The notes beneath the pieces are model-generated. The model made no database searches. It saw only the letters and a list, made by a program, of their open reading frames with translations, and was not told the DNA's origin. Shown here piece by piece: positions 1 through 8,843 of a stretch of DNA of 64,000 bases. Source of the DNA: an uncultured Phycisphaerales bacterium. GTDB taxonomy: Bacteria; Planctomycetota; Phycisphaerae; Sedimentisphaerales; Anaerohalosphaeraceae. The first letter of the stretch is position 1. Every line of letters starts with the position of its first letter. Where the stretch lies: the NCBI GenBank assembly GCA_937868095.1, contig CALMLO010000034.1, forward strand, positions 35,457-99,456, read 5' to 3'. Position numbers and translations under genes: made by a program.

Positions 1-2
1 CG

Positions 3-26
3 AATGCCGGCACGGAAGCCAAGTAG
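3..26 (+). CDS. 3' end of an upstream gene (partial)
   Basis: The frame beginning at base 3 reads NAGTEAK and then a TAG stop, and a strong intrinsic terminator follows about 25 bases later. This fits the last codons of a gene that starts outside the window. In many bacteria the partner just before nspC is carboxynorspermidine dehydrogenase, but seven residues cannot confirm that. Confidence 0.4.
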   Translation, partial: NAGTEAK

Positions 27-50
27 GTTTTTCTGTTATTGTTTCTAACC

Positions 51-93
51 GCCGCAGAGACGACCGGAGCGTCTTTCTGCGGCTTGTTTTTTT
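51..93 (+). terminator. Rho-independent terminator upstream of nspC
   Basis: The arms GCCGCAGA (51-58) and TCTGCGGC (76-83) pair perfectly and are extended by GACG/CGTC. A T-rich run follows at 84-93. It lies between the end of the upstream gene and the nspC ribosome binding site (GGAGAGGAG, 95-103), so it either ends the upstream transcript or attenuates read-through into nspC. Confidence 0.75.
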
Positions 94-109
94 CGGAGAG
101 GAGCTGCTT

Positions 110-1249
110 ATGGAGCCCAACCGCGTCGATACACCGTGTTATGTGATTGACCTGGGCCTGCTGGAGCAGAATCTGCGCGTGCTGCAGTCGGTTCAGCAGC
201 GAAGCGGCTGCCGGATTCTCCTGGCTCTGAAGGGATTTGCTGCGTGGAGCACATTTGACCTATGCCGGCGGTATCTGTGGGGTACGGCGGCCAGCTCGCT
301 GCACGAGGTGAAACTATCTGCAGAATATTTTCAAAAGGAGATTCATGTTTGTGCTCCGGCGTATCGTCCCGATGAGATGGCTGGCTATCTGGAACGAGTG
401 GACCATATCGTGTTTAATTCCCACTGGCAGCAGCAGCGTTTTCAAAAACAGGTGCAGAATGCCCCCCGCCGCATCGAGGCGGGTCTGCGCATCAATCCGA
501 TGCATTCGGAGGTCAAGACCCGGCTGTATGACCCGTGTGCCCCCGGCTCTCGGCTGGGGATTCCTTTCAGTGAGTTTCGCCCGGACCTGCTGGAGGGGAT
601 CAGCGGGCTTCATTTTCACACGCTTTGCGAACTGAATGCCGACTCGCTGGCGCGGACGCTCGAGGCAGTCGAAAGGCAATTTGCTCCTTTTATCCGTCAG
701 ATGAAATGGATGAATTTCGGCGGCGGCCATCATATTACCCGGCCGAATTATGATGTGAATCTGCTTTGTGAACTGATTGGGGATTTTTGGCGGCGATATC
801 CGAATCTGGAAGCTATTTATCTGGAACCCGGCGAGGCCATTGCCCTCAATGCCGGCTTTTTGGTCGCGTCGGTGCTCGATATTGTTCATAATCAAGTGGA
901 TATTGCGATTCTTGATACGTCGGCTTCGGCTCATATGCCCGATGTGCTCGAGATGCCGTATCGGCCGCAGATAACCGGAGCGGCCCTGCCCGGTGAAAAA
1001 AAATATACCTATCGGCTGGCGGGGTCAACCTGCCTGGCAGGGGATGTAATCGGGGATTATTCCTTTGATGAGCCGCTGAAGGTCGGCGACCGTTTGGTAT
1101 TTCACGATATGGCCCACTATACGATGGTCAAAAACACGATGTTTAACGGTATCAATCTGCCGGATATTGTTCTCTATGACCCCAAGACCGATCGCTATAC
1201 TCTTCAGCGTCGATTTACCTACGAGGATTTCAAATCCCGACTGTCCTGA
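110..1249 (+). CDS. nspC: Carboxynorspermidine decarboxylase
   Basis: This is a PLP-dependent fold-III decarboxylase, 379 residues, which is normal for the family. It converts carboxynorspermidine or carboxyspermidine to norspermidine or spermidine in the cytosol. The PLP lysine lies in the N-terminal LLALKGFA segment, followed by the HFHTLCE and FGGGHHI phosphate-binding segments, the LEPGEA motif, and a C-terminal GSTCLAGD...DYSFDEPL block with the substrate-binding Asp and Cys typical of NspC. The ATG is preceded by GGAGAGGAG six bases away. A spermidine-synthase-like gene and an MTA phosphorylase are also in the window. Whether the product is spermidine or norspermidine cannot be told from sequence alone. 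Confidence 0.93.
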   Translation: MEPNRVDTPCYVIDLGLLEQNLRVLQSVQQRSGCRILLALKGFAAWSTFDLCRRYLWGTAASSLHEVKLSAEYFQKEIHVCAPAYRPDEMAGYLERVDHIVFNSHWQQQRFQKQVQNAPRRIEAGLRINPMHSEVKTRLYDPCAPGSRLGIPFSEFRPDLLEGISGLHFHTLCELNADSLARTLEAVERQFAPFIRQMKWMNFGGGHHITRPNYDVNLLCELIGDFWRRYPNLEAIYLEPGEAIALNAGFLVASVLDIVHNQVDIAILDTSASAHMPDVLEMPYRPQITGAALPGEKKYTYRLAGSTCLAGDVIGDYSFDEPLKVGDRLVFHDMAHYTMVKNTMFNGINLPDIVLYDPKTDRYTLQRRFTYEDFKSRLS

Positions 1250-1282
1250 ATTTTCTTTACAAAGAGAGATTTCTGAGTAAAT

Positions 1283-1310
1283 TGTTTTTCCGTTGTGTTT
1301 GCGGTATAAT
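1283..1310 (+). promoter_or_regulatory. Sigma-70-like promoter
   Basis: TTGTTT (1283-1288), a 16-base spacer and a perfect TATAAT (1305-1310). It is the first promoter-like signal after nspC. It would drive the short ORF at 1320 or, through a long leader, the TPR gene at 1763. Confidence 0.5.
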
Positions 1311-1319
1311 AAAAGCCCG

Positions 1320-1661
1320 ATGAATCCGTCTAAATACACGATATTTGTTCTCCTGATACTCCTTTCGGGTCTGTTTCCTCTGTCCCAGGTAGATTATCAG
1401 CCGGAGGGGAAGAGAGGGACAGGTGTTTGTTATCTGGGGGCGCCGGATGGAAATCCTCTGGTGGCAGCCCTTTCGCCGGAAAGAACGTCCCCATTTTTGA
1501 GCAAGATATTTCGTTTTTTCTCTTTGTCGTGTTTTCCGCAGCATCTCTGGACGTGGAATTTGCGTCCGGGGGTCTGTTTAATCCGGATTCTTTTCAGTAA
1601 AGAATCTATGAGAACATTTCTTCCGACCCTGTTCAATCAGGGCTGTCTTCTTACGGTTTAA
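1320..1661 (+). CDS. Possible small exported protein, unrecognised
   Basis: A 113-residue reading frame from ATG 1320. Residues 5-20 form a hydrophobic segment (YTIFVLLILLSGLF) that could be a signal peptide or anchor. The rest is unlike any family I know and has several scattered Cys residues. There is no Shine-Dalgarno sequence, and the ATG sits only ten bases after the TATAAT, so a transcript would be nearly leaderless. It may equally be untranslated leader of the TPR gene downstream. Confidence 0.28.
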   Translation: MNPSKYTIFVLLILLSGLFPLSQVDYQPEGKRGTGVCYLGAPDGNPLVAALSPERTSPFLSKIFRFFSLSCFPQHLWTWNLRPGVCLIRILFSKESMRTFLPTLFNQGCLLTV

Positions 1662-1762
1662 TCCGCCGCTCCTCATTTTTTGCTTTTCGGATGAGGCCTT
1701 GTTGGGCCTCTCTATCGGTCGATATAAAGACAGAAAGTGTCCAGAACAAATGAGGAGTTGTT
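1662..1762 (+). promoter_or_regulatory. Leader with two small hairpins before the TPR gene
   Basis: The segment has CCTCAT/ATGAGG followed by GAGGCC/GGCCTC dyads around 1671-1713, with no clean T-run after them. GAGGAG (1751-1756) serves as the ribosome binding site for ATG 1763. Function unknown. Confidence 0.3.
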
Positions 1763-2227
1763 ATGGTTCAGGAAAAATCATCGAAACCAAATTTTCATGC
1801 TCACCTTCAGCCGCTGCTGGAAAATGGGGAATACGACAAAGCGCTTGCCTATCTTAATCGGCTGGGCCACGAAAATGATTTTATACGAAATGCAAAGGGA
1901 GTGTGTCTGATGCGGCTTGGGGAAACCGATGCGGCTTTGCAAGTGCTGCGGGAGCTGGCTTTTGCAGGGCAGATTTGTATCCCTTCTTCTACGCCGCCGC
2001 TGTACAAGGCCAATTATGCCACCGCTCTGCTGCTGAAAGGATACAACCAGGAGGCACTGGAGATTCTTTCCTCTCTGGATCCTAAGGCGCATCCGTATAT
2101 TGCGGCAATGAAAGAAACCTTTGCGGAATGGAAAAAAGGCCTGGGGTTGTTTGGGCGGATTCTGTGCGGGATACGATTGTATCCCCGCAAACCGGTTGCT
2201 TTGAAATATCCGCCGGGTGCGCTGTAA
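1763..2227 (+). CDS. TPR-like hypothetical protein
   Basis: A 154-residue soluble protein without signal peptide. Helix pairs with the alternating pattern of tetratricopeptide repeats are visible (LLENGEYDKALAYLNRLG, AKGVCLMRLGETDAALQVL, ANYATALLLKGYNQEALEIL). Such repeats normally hold protein partners. The next gene is 51 bases downstream on the same strand, so the two are probably co-transcribed. No catalytic motif is present and no specific role can be assigned. Confidence 0.65.
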   Translation: MVQEKSSKPNFHAHLQPLLENGEYDKALAYLNRLGHENDFIRNAKGVCLMRLGETDAALQVLRELAFAGQICIPSSTPPLYKANYATALLLKGYNQEALEILSSLDPKAHPYIAAMKETFAEWKKGLGLFGRILCGIRLYPRKPVALKYPPGAL

Positions 2228-2278
2228 TCCGCCGCAAAAAATTTCTCCCAAGGTTTCTAAAGAAAGGAGTCGGTAAGA

Positions 2279-2959
2279 ATGCACAATCTCTTTCTGCCGC
2301 ATCTGCGGAAGTATTGTTTGGCCGGACTGCTGACGGTTCTGCCGCTGCTGATAACCTTGATTGTTTTGCGGTTTCTTTTTCAACTGATTGGAGGACTGTT
2401 TTCGCCCGTGCTGGGAGAACTGTTTCCTGATACGCCGATCTGGCTGAAATATCTGGTTTTTATTTCCGCTGTTTTTCTGCTGCTTTATTTTCTGGGTCTG
2501 CTGAGCAGCCACTTTGCGGGCCGATGGTTCTGGGGACAAGTGGAATCAATTCTGCTGAAAATCCCGCTTCTTCGCAGTGTGTATCGGGCTTCTCGGGAAG
2601 TGGTGCATGTTTTCTCCGGACCGGGGAAGGGAACTTTTCAGGAAGTTGTGATGGTGGAGTTTCCGCGTCCGGGGATGAAGGCGGTCGGCTTTTTGACGGG
2701 GTCGATTCAAGATGAGTTCGGGAAGCCGTATTATAAGGTTTTTATTCCGACGACTCCTAATCCTACTACCGGCTTTTTGGAGATTGTGGAGCAAAGTTCT
2801 GTGGTGCGAAGTTCCTTAACCATCGAAGAGGGAATTGGAATTATTATGTCGGGCGGGATTCTTGGACCGGAACAGATGCGGCTGCATTCTGGTGCGGATT
2901 TGCCGGAATTGGCCGATTCTTCCGCCGGCAGTTCAGCGGAAAGGGGGAAAAGTTTATGA
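2279..2959 (+). CDS. DUF502 family inner-membrane protein
   Basis: 226 residues with two transmembrane segments near residues 12-37 and 56-80, then a soluble domain with the DUF502 hallmarks: an IPLLRSVYRASREV stretch, FPRPGMKAVGFLTG and the VFIPTTPNPTTGFL motif. The biochemical function of DUF502 is not established. AAAGGAG precedes the ATG by about eight bases. The stop codon overlaps the antiporter start (ATGA at 2956-2959), which indicates translational coupling. The C-terminal Ser/Ala-rich tail is variable in the family. Confidence 0.85.
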   Translation: MHNLFLPHLRKYCLAGLLTVLPLLITLIVLRFLFQLIGGLFSPVLGELFPDTPIWLKYLVFISAVFLLLYFLGLLSSHFAGRWFWGQVESILLKIPLLRSVYRASREVVHVFSGPGKGTFQEVVMVEFPRPGMKAVGFLTGSIQDEFGKPYYKVFIPTTPNPTTGFLEIVEQSSVVRSSLTIEEGIGIIMSGGILGPEQMRLHSGADLPELADSSAGSSAERGKSL

Positions 2960-3900
2960 TAACTTTTCTTCTTATTTGCGCGGGTCTTGTGCTGCTGTAT
3001 CTTGGGGCGGAGCTGCTGGTAAGAGGAGCGGTCCGAACGGCAGTGTGTCTGGGGGTCAGTCCGCTGGTCATCGGTCTGACGGTTGTGGCCTACGGCACCA
3101 GTGCACCGGAGCTGACGGTGAGTATTCAGGCGGCTCTGGAGCATCTGGGGGATTTGGCGGCTGCCAATGTAGTAGGGTCCAATACGTTTAATATCGCCCT
3201 GATTTTGGGGGTTGCATCGCTGATTTGCCCCATTTCCGTTGGGGTCCAGCTGGTTCGGCAGGATGTGCCGGTGATGATTGGGGTCTCGCTTCTGTGTGTT
3301 TTGTTTTTGTGGGATCGCCGCCTGTCGCGGCTGGAGGGCTTCTTCTTGTTTGCCGGAATCGTGCTTTACACGGCCTGGATTTTTTATCAGGCCAAACGGC
3401 GGCCCCAACCGGCGGCGATTCCGACGAGTTCTGTTTTGCCGACGGGTGGGAAAAAAGGGATTTGGCTGGCGATAATCGGCTGTGTTGGAGGGTTGCTGTT
3501 CCTGGTGGCGGGCTCTAAATCGCTAATTGTCGGCTCTGTGCGGATGGCCCGTTATTTCGGAGTTTCCGAGGTTATTATCGGGCTTACAATTGTCAGCGGC
3601 GGGACCAGTCTGCCGGAGCTGGCTACCTCGGTGCTGGCGGCGATTCGGCGTCAGCCCGATATTGCTTTGGGGAATATTGCCGGCTCCAATATCTTTAATA
3701 TCCTGGCGATTCTCGGACTTTCCTCTCTGGCAGTCCCGTATGCCGCGCCGGGTTTGACGAGGTTTGATTTGGGAATGATGCTGGCTACCGCCATTCTTTC
3801 TCTGATATTCCTGCGGACCCGCTTTACGCTGAGCCGGCTGGAGGGGGGGATATTTCTCTGTATCTACGCGTTCTATTTGTGGCGGCTGTGGCCGAAGTAA
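2956..3900 (+). CDS. Calcium/sodium antiporter (CaCA family, YrbG-like)
   Basis: A 314-residue integral membrane protein with about ten hydrophobic segments. The two inverted alpha-repeats that define the CaCA family are clear: GTSAPEL...VVGSNTFNIALILG in the first half and GGTSLPEL...IAGSNIFNILAILG in the second, separated by a loop. The acidic residues in the PEL motifs bind the cation. It should exchange Ca2+ (or K+) for Na+ across the inner membrane. It overlaps the DUF502 gene by four bases. Confidence 0.9.
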   Translation: MITFLLICAGLVLLYLGAELLVRGAVRTAVCLGVSPLVIGLTVVAYGTSAPELTVSIQAALEHLGDLAAANVVGSNTFNIALILGVASLICPISVGVQLVRQDVPVMIGVSLLCVLFLWDRRLSRLEGFFLFAGIVLYTAWIFYQAKRRPQPAAIPTSSVLPTGGKKGIWLAIIGCVGGLLFLVAGSKSLIVGSVRMARYFGVSEVIIGLTIVSGGTSLPELATSVLAAIRRQPDIALGNIAGSNIFNILAILGLSSLAVPYAAPGLTRFDLGMMLATAILSLIFLRTRFTLSRLEGGIFLCIYAFYLWRLWPK

Positions 3901-3936
3901 AACGCTGAAGAACTCCCGAACTTCCGCAACTGTTGT

Positions 3937-4680
3937 TTATCCTCGGCGGCTTTGGAGCTTAGCCAGCAGACGCAGGATTTCCAGATACAGCCAGACAAGC
4001 GTAACCAGCAGTCCGAAGGCGGCATACCATTCCATATATTTCGGAGCACCGACGGCAACGCCTTGTTCGATGAAGTCAAAGTCGAGTACGAGATTGAGGG
4101 CGGCAATAATCACAATAAAAACGCTCAAAGCAATCCCCCATGGGCCGCTCTGGTGAAGCAAAGGAATGGAAACACCGAAGAAGGTCAAAATCAGCGCAAC
4201 CAGATAAAACAGACAGATGCCGCCGGTGGCGGCAACGACACCGAGCTTGAAATTTTCTGTAGGCCGGATCAGCCGCGACGTATAAGCAATCAGCATGGCC
4301 GCCAGAACGCCGAAGGTCAGAAAGATCGCCTGAAACACAATGCCCGGAAACTGCTGCTCGAAGGCCGCAGAGATGCCGCCCAGAAGCAGCCCTTCGGCGA
4401 TGGCATACAAGGGTGCGGTAATCGGTGCGGCTGTCTTTTTGAAAATCGTAATGAATCCTAAAATCAGGCCGCCGATAAGGCCGCCCAGCAGGTAAGGGGC
4501 AAAGTTGCCGCCTGTAGAGGCAACATGCCATGTCCACGAAGCCGCCCCCACCGCCAGAGTCAGCAGGATTGCCGTTCGGTTGACGGCGCCCTGAAGGGTC
4601 ATTGCCCGCGCGGATGCGTCATAATAGGGAATGGCCTCAAATACCTGCTCATTTAATGCCGGGTTGGCTGTTCGCATCAT
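3937..4680 (-). CDS. Bax inhibitor-1/YccA-like membrane protein
   Basis: 247 residues with seven hydrophobic segments beginning near residue 34, the BI-1 (TMBIM) topology. Family features include the short polar N-terminus with NPALNEQVF, the glycine-rich GGLIGGLILGFI helix, and the late Asp-containing DFDFIEQGV...MEWYAAFGLL segment, where conserved Asp residues control pH-dependent Ca2+ leak in characterised homologues. In bacteria it is often a proton-sensitive calcium-leak channel or a modulator of FtsH. It is convergent with the Ca/Na antiporter, so two calcium-related proteins lie end to end. Confidence 0.85.
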   Translation of the reverse strand: MMRTANPALNEQVFEAIPYYDASARAMTLQGAVNRTAILLTLAVGAASWTWHVASTGGNFAPYLLGGLIGGLILGFITIFKKTAAPITAPLYAIAEGLLLGGISAAFEQQFPGIVFQAIFLTFGVLAAMLIAYTSRLIRPTENFKLGVVAATGGICLFYLVALILTFFGVSIPLLHQSGPWGIALSVFIVIIAALNLVLDFDFIEQGVAVGAPKYMEWYAAFGLLVTLVWLYLEILRLLAKLQSRRG

Positions 4681-4715
4681 GGTTATTTCCTTTTCTTTCT
4701 GGTTTCTTGGCTGTC

Positions 4716-4743
4716 ATTGTACGCGATTGGAGCTTCTTGTCAA
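4716..4743 (-). promoter_or_regulatory. Sigma-70-like promoter of the BI-1 gene
   Basis: Read on the minus strand: TTGACA (4743-4738), a 16-base spacer and TACAAT (4721-4716). The ATG at 4680 follows some 30 bases after the predicted start point. Confidence 0.7.
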
Positions 4744-4884
4744 TATTACTGTCGAGAGCCTCTTTCGAAGCACTTGGGGTTCATACGATTCTTTGCTTAT
4801 GAAGGTTCGCCTTGCCGGACAGGCCGGCTGATTGTAAAATGAAAATGGCGGCCATTGATAATGGTTGCGGGAGGCAGAACCCCA

Positions 4885-5331
4885 ATGAAATACAAAATCC
4901 TTGCTGATTTGCTTGTGATTCTTCATTTCGGGTGGATTCTGTTTATGCTGTGGGGCTTTGGGCTGACTATGTACAGCATTGTTTGGCCAGCTGTCCGGCG
5001 GATTCCTGTGCCCTTTTGCAGTCGTTTTATGGAGCGCTGGCTGTTTCGGACTGTGCATCTGGCCGGCATTCTTTTTGTGGGTCTGCTGACCGTGCTGGGG
5101 CGATACTGTCCGCTGACGATGTGGGAATATCGGCTGCGTCTCCGCTATGACCCGACCCTTGCCTATCCCGGCTCCTTCATTGCAGCGTGGGTGGAGCGGC
5201 TGGTCTATCCGGATGTTCCTGGGCTGGTTATCGGCATCCCTACAGTTCTGATGGCCGTGTTTTCTGTGCTTGCGTATCTATGGCAGCCGCCGATGAAAGT
5301 CAAACGGTTATTGTCGCTCCGTAAAACCTGA
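4885..5331 (+). CDS. DUF2784 family membrane protein
   Basis: 148 residues from ATG 4885, which has GGGAGG (4869-4874) at good distance; a TTG at 4855 would add ten residues but has no such site. Three to four transmembrane helices. The DUF2784 signatures are LADLLVILHFGWILFM at the N-terminus, GRYCPLTMWE in the middle and a basic C-terminal tail. Function of the family is unknown. It stands alone between the BI-1 gene and the convergent GH43 gene. Confidence 0.8.
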   Translation: MKYKILADLLVILHFGWILFMLWGFGLTMYSIVWPAVRRIPVPFCSRFMERWLFRTVHLAGILFVGLLTVLGRYCPLTMWEYRLRLRYDPTLAYPGSFIAAWVERLVYPDVPGLVIGIPTVLMAVFSVLAYLWQPPMKVKRLLSLRKT

Positions 5332-5380
5332 TGCCCGAACGGGCCGTCCGGCAGGCCGCCCCTTTTGTCCGAAAAGTTCT

Positions 5381-6346
5381 TTATTTGGTCTGGGGCGGAT
5401 ACTCTTTGCTGAGATTGGCCAATATCTCTGCCTCTGCTTCAAAAGCAGTTCCGTGTCGGGTTCCGGGAGGAAAGCGCAGCTGCTCGGTGATGATTTCCCA
5501 TTTCTGAAGGTCTTTGGAGCGGACAGCCCCATAGCGGCGGCGCGTATATTCGTCGTAATACACAATCCACCAATCGTCGATTTTCAGCACTGTCGGCCCT
5601 TCGACCCAATCAGGGGTGAAGGGTTCTCCGGCGGGACCATAGGGGCCGGTCATCTTTTCCCCGATGGCCAGCCGGATATTTTTCTTCGGCTGGGGTCGTC
5701 GGGTTTCATCCTTGACAAACATCAGCCATCGGCTGCCGTCGCGGACAACCACGGCATCAATTGCATTAAAGCCGCCATCGTAGAGCAGCGCTGTTTTGGA
5801 AAAGGTCTGGAAGTCTTTGGTGAGGGTATAGTAAATGCGGTGATTCTGCACATACCCTTCGCGCGAAACATCGCCGGTATTCTCTGTTTCGGGAAATCGG
5901 CCGGGGATAGTGGTGGCCCAGTAAATCATATATTGCTCCGACTGGGAGTCATAGACTATCTCCGGCGCCCAGCAGTTCAGCGCGTTGGGTTCGTGGTCCA
6001 TTACGCCCAGCCGCTGCTGCGGCGACCAGTGAAGCAAATCCTTTGAATGAGCCAGCCCGATGCCTTTGTCCCACCAGCCGGTCGTCCAGACCATGTGAAA
6101 GGTGCCGTCCGGCCCGCGGCAGATGCAGGGGTCGCGCATCAGTTTGGAGCCCACCTCCGGGCGCAGAAAAGAGCGGTCGCCGTTCAGTGCCTGCCATTCG
6201 AAGCCGTCGCGGCTGAAGGCCAGATGCAGGCCGTCTTCGCCGTTACCCCGGAACGAAGAAAACAGATACACCGGCGCAGCGGCCTTGGCGGATGCGTCCA
6301 GCCAAAGCCCGTTTATCAGAAGCAGGATTTGCAGTCCGATTTTCAC
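5381..6346 (-). CDS. Secreted GH43-like glycoside hydrolase
   Basis: 321 residues from GTG 6346, which follows AGGGAG at six bases and places a signal peptide (KIGLQILLLINGLWLDASAKA) at the N-terminus; a GTG at 6373 would add nine residues. The five-bladed beta-propeller pattern of family 43 is seen in the blade starts: MRDPCICRGPDG with the catalytic-base Asp, NCWAPEIVYD, NAIDAVVVRDG with the pKa-tuning Asp, and VEGPTVLKIDDWW with the acid Glu. Such enzymes release arabinose, xylose or galactose from plant or algal polysaccharides. It starts 23 bases after tyrS and is probably co-transcribed. The substrate cannot be inferred. Confidence 0.75.
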   Translation of the reverse strand: MKIGLQILLLINGLWLDASAKAAAPVYLFSSFRGNGEDGLHLAFSRDGFEWQALNGDRSFLRPEVGSKLMRDPCICRGPDGTFHMVWTTGWWDKGIGLAHSKDLLHWSPQQRLGVMDHEPNALNCWAPEIVYDSQSEQYMIYWATTIPGRFPETENTGDVSREGYVQNHRIYYTLTKDFQTFSKTALLYDGGFNAIDAVVVRDGSRWLMFVKDETRRPQPKKNIRLAIGEKMTGPYGPAGEPFTPDWVEGPTVLKIDDWWIVYYDEYTRRRYGAVRSKDLQKWEIITEQLRFPPGTRHGTAFEAEAEILANLSKEYPPQTK

Positions 6347-6369
6347 AAGCGTCTCCCTTTTGAAGGATT

Positions 6370-7569
6370 TCACACCTTCAGCCGGACAAATTTTCGTTTG
6401 CCGACCTGCACCACCATTCCATTTTGCGGAATGATTTGCTGGTTGGGGTCGGTGATTTTTTCGTTGTTGATGCGCACTCCTCCCTGGAGAACGGCCCGCT
6501 TGGCCTGGCCGCCGGTTTCAGCCAGCCCGCACTCCACCAGCAGTTTGGCTGCTGCGATTGGGGCGGCAGAAACCGCTGCTTCGGACAACTGGTCGGGCAG
6601 CTGGCTTTGGGCAAAGACCTTCTCAAACTCTTCGGCGGCTTGTTCTGCCGCTGAACGGCCGTAAAACTGCTCAACAATCAGTTTGCCGAGGAGTACTTTG
6701 GCCTCTTTTGGATGCGTCTTGGCTGGATTTGTCAACTCCCGAATCCGCTCTGCCGGCATATCCGTCAGCAGGGTAAAATAATTTTCCATCAGCGAATCGG
6801 GAATGCTCATGGTCTTGCCGAACATCTCCGAAGGCGGGTCTGTGACGCCGATGTAGTTGCCCTTGGATTTGCTCATTTTTTCCTTGCCGTCCAGCCCGAC
6901 CAGAATCGGCATCGTGATGACAATTTGCGGCGGCTGTCCGGCGATACGCTGAAGGTCGCGGCCGACGAGATTGTTGAAGGTCTGGTCTGTGCCGCCCAGT
7001 TCGACATCGCTTTGGATGGCGACGGAGTCATAACCCTGCATCAGGGGATAGAGAAACTCGTGAATGCCGATGGGGTCTCCTTTTTTGTAGCGGAGTTCGA
7101 AGGTGTCCCGCTCGAGCATTCGGGCGACGGTCATCGAGGCAGCCAGTTTGATGATGTCGGCCAGCCGCAAATCCGCCAGCCATTCGCTATTGAATCGTAT
7201 CTCAAGTTTTTCCGGTGCCATATCAAGGATTTTGCCGGCCTGTTCGAAATAAGTCTGGGCATTCTGTTTGATTTGTTCGGGGCTGAGCATCGGGCGGGTG
7301 GTGTTCTGGCCGGTCGGGTCGCCGACGCGAGCGGTATAGTCGCCGATAATCAGAACGGCCTTGTGTCCTAAATCCTGAAACTGGCGAAGCTTGCGAAGAA
7401 CAACCGTGTGTCCGAGATGAATGTCGGGGGCGGTGGGGTCCATTCCGAGTTTGGCCCGGAGGGGTCGGCCTGTCTTGCGTGCTTGGGCCAGACGCTCCGC
7501 CAGTTCTTCTTCCCGGAAGACCTCTGCTGTTCCGCGTTTGAGAATTGCGAGCTGCTCAGCAATATCCAT
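6370..7569 (-). CDS. tyrS: Tyrosyl-tRNA synthetase
   Basis: A class I aminoacyl-tRNA synthetase of 399 residues that charges tRNA-Tyr. The start [10 protein letters not shown] is chosen at 7569 because AGGGAC lies just upstream; the open frame continues 28 codons further up without support. The HIGH-type motif is HLGH, the KMSKS loop is KMSKSKGNY, and a C-terminal S4 RNA-binding domain begins near residue 335 ([25 protein letters not shown]). Lengths and motifs match the TyrZ-like bacterial subtype. Confidence 0.95.
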   Translation of the reverse strand: MDIAEQLAILKRGTAEVFREEELAERLAQARKTGRPLRAKLGMDPTAPDIHLGHTVVLRKLRQFQDLGHKAVLIIGDYTARVGDPTGQNTTRPMLSPEQIKQNAQTYFEQAGKILDMAPEKLEIRFNSEWLADLRLADIIKLAASMTVARMLERDTFELRYKKGDPIGIHEFLYPLMQGYDSVAIQSDVELGGTDQTFNNLVGRDLQRIAGQPPQIVITMPILVGLDGKEKMSKSKGNYIGVTDPPSEMFGKTMSIPDSLMENYFTLLTDMPAERIRELTNPAKTHPKEAKVLLGKLIVEQFYGRSAAEQAAEEFEKVFAQSQLPDQLSEAAVSAAPIAAAKLLVECGLAETGGQAKRAVLQGGVRINNEKITDPNQQIIPQNGMVVQVGKRKFVRLKV

Positions 7570-7624
7570 GAAAGTCCCTGTTCCCTTGTGTTTTGTTTGA
7601 TTAAAAACGGCTTTGAAAGTCCGG

Positions 7625-7653
7625 ATTATAGCAAACAGCCCCGCGGGCTGCAA
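7625..7653 (-). promoter_or_regulatory. tyrS: Sigma-70-like promoter of tyrS
   Basis: Minus strand: TTGCAG (7653-7648), a 17-base spacer and TATAAT (7630-7625), about 50 bases upstream of the chosen tyrS start. Confidence 0.65.
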
Positions 7654-7991
7654 GAATCCGCTATTGTCATTCTCCGTGAGGGTTTTTCTTATACAGGCCC
7701 ATAAGATCTGCTCCTCTGTGTGCCATCATCCTGATTTTTCCTTTTGTTCTTCGATTTTTTGTGCAAGTTTCCTTGCTTAAAAAGCGGTTTTCCAGAGCAC
7801 TGAGAGTTGAAAGAAGCACGCAAAAAGAGTATGTAAAGGAAAAAGTTGATTACAATCGGGTTCTTTGAGGGGAACCATTGACAGCAAAGGGTAAACCGTA
7901 AGATTTATTCCCTTTCTGTGTTGTCGGCTCCTGAATACAATTGAGATAAGATTGCGAAACAAGAATCTTTGGAAAAGGTGTTTTGTCATTT
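7654..7991. other. Non-coding spacer, AT-rich
   Basis: No convincing gene on either strand. TTGACA at 7878-7883 followed 15 bases later by TAAGAT (7899-7904) is a mediocre promoter candidate for the DUF3800 gene. No repeats shared with the far side of that gene were found by eye. Confidence 0.5.
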
Positions 7992-8792
7992 ATGACAAAT
8001 CAGATTAAATTGATTAACCGCTACCGGCTGTATATCGATGAATCAGGGGATCATACGTATAATCTGCTTGATGAGCCCGCCCATCGTTATTTAGGACTTC
8101 TTGGAGTGTGGTTTCGCCGTCCGGATTATATAACGTTTGCGGAACGGCTTGAGCAATTGAAACGCACTCTTTGGGGCCCTCGTCCGGATAAGCCGGTTAT
8201 TTTGCATCGTTCGGATATTATTAACCGAAAAGGTCCCTTCGGCCTCTTATGCTGTCGGAAGAAGAGAAAGCAGTTTGATGACGGTTTGTTGGATATTATC
8301 TGTCAGGCACAATTCAAAATGGTTTGTGTCATTATTGACAAACAAAAGCATTTGGCTAAATACAAAAGTCCGTTTCATCCTTATCATTATTGTCTGGCGG
8401 CAATGCTGGATCGATACAGCGGTTGGTTAGTCTATAAAAATGCCGTGGGAGATGTAATGGCTGAGTCTCGCGGGCGGGAAGAAGACCGGCAATTAAAACA
8501 GGCCTATTGTCGGGTGTATGAAAGCGGAACTCTGTGGTTTGACCATGAGTGTTACAAAAAGGCATTAACGACTCACGATATAAAATTGAAAAATAAGTCC
8601 GCCAACATTGCCGGTCTTCAATTGGCGGATATTCTGGCTTATCCCATAAAGCAGGATACTTTGATTCAAAAAGGTTTGATCACGGCGGGTGGAGATTATT
8701 TCGGAAAAGAGGTCTGCAAGGCGGTTCAGAATAAGTTCAATATTCATGAACAAAATGGCTGGGTTGAGGGATACGGTGTTGTTTTGCTTTAA
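7992..8792 (+). CDS. DUF3800 domain protein
   Basis: 266 residues from ATG 7992; an in-frame TTG at 7983 has AAAGG closer to it and could also serve. The DUF3800 signature YIDESGD opens the protein, followed by LGLLGVWF and a C-terminal Asp-containing GLQLADILAYPIKQD helix. The family is predicted to have an RNase H-like fold with a metal-binding Asp cluster, and it is common in accessory and defence-associated regions, but its activity is not known. Codons are visibly more AT-rich than in neighbouring genes, and it stands alone, so it may have been acquired horizontally. Confidence 0.85.
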   Translation: MTNQIKLINRYRLYIDESGDHTYNLLDEPAHRYLGLLGVWFRRPDYITFAERLEQLKRTLWGPRPDKPVILHRSDIINRKGPFGLLCCRKKRKQFDDGLLDIICQAQFKMVCVIIDKQKHLAKYKSPFHPYHYCLAAMLDRYSGWLVYKNAVGDVMAESRGREEDRQLKQAYCRVYESGTLWFDHECYKKALTTHDIKLKNKSANIAGLQLADILAYPIKQDTLIQKGLITAGGDYFGKEVCKAVQNKFNIHEQNGWVEGYGVVLL

Positions 8793-8800
8793 AATGAAAC

Positions 8801-8843
8801 GCCCCCGAAACGGGGGCTGATTCACGCCAGCCCTTACGGGCTG
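8801..8843 (+). terminator. Tandem hairpins after the DUF3800 gene
   Basis: A perfect 7-bp hairpin (GCCCCCG, loop AAA, CGGGGGC, 8801-8817) starts eight bases after the stop codon. A second hairpin follows (CAGCCC, loop TTAC, GGGCTG, 8828-8843). Neither has a T-run, so this is either a factor-assisted terminator or an mRNA-end stabiliser. Confidence 0.5.
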
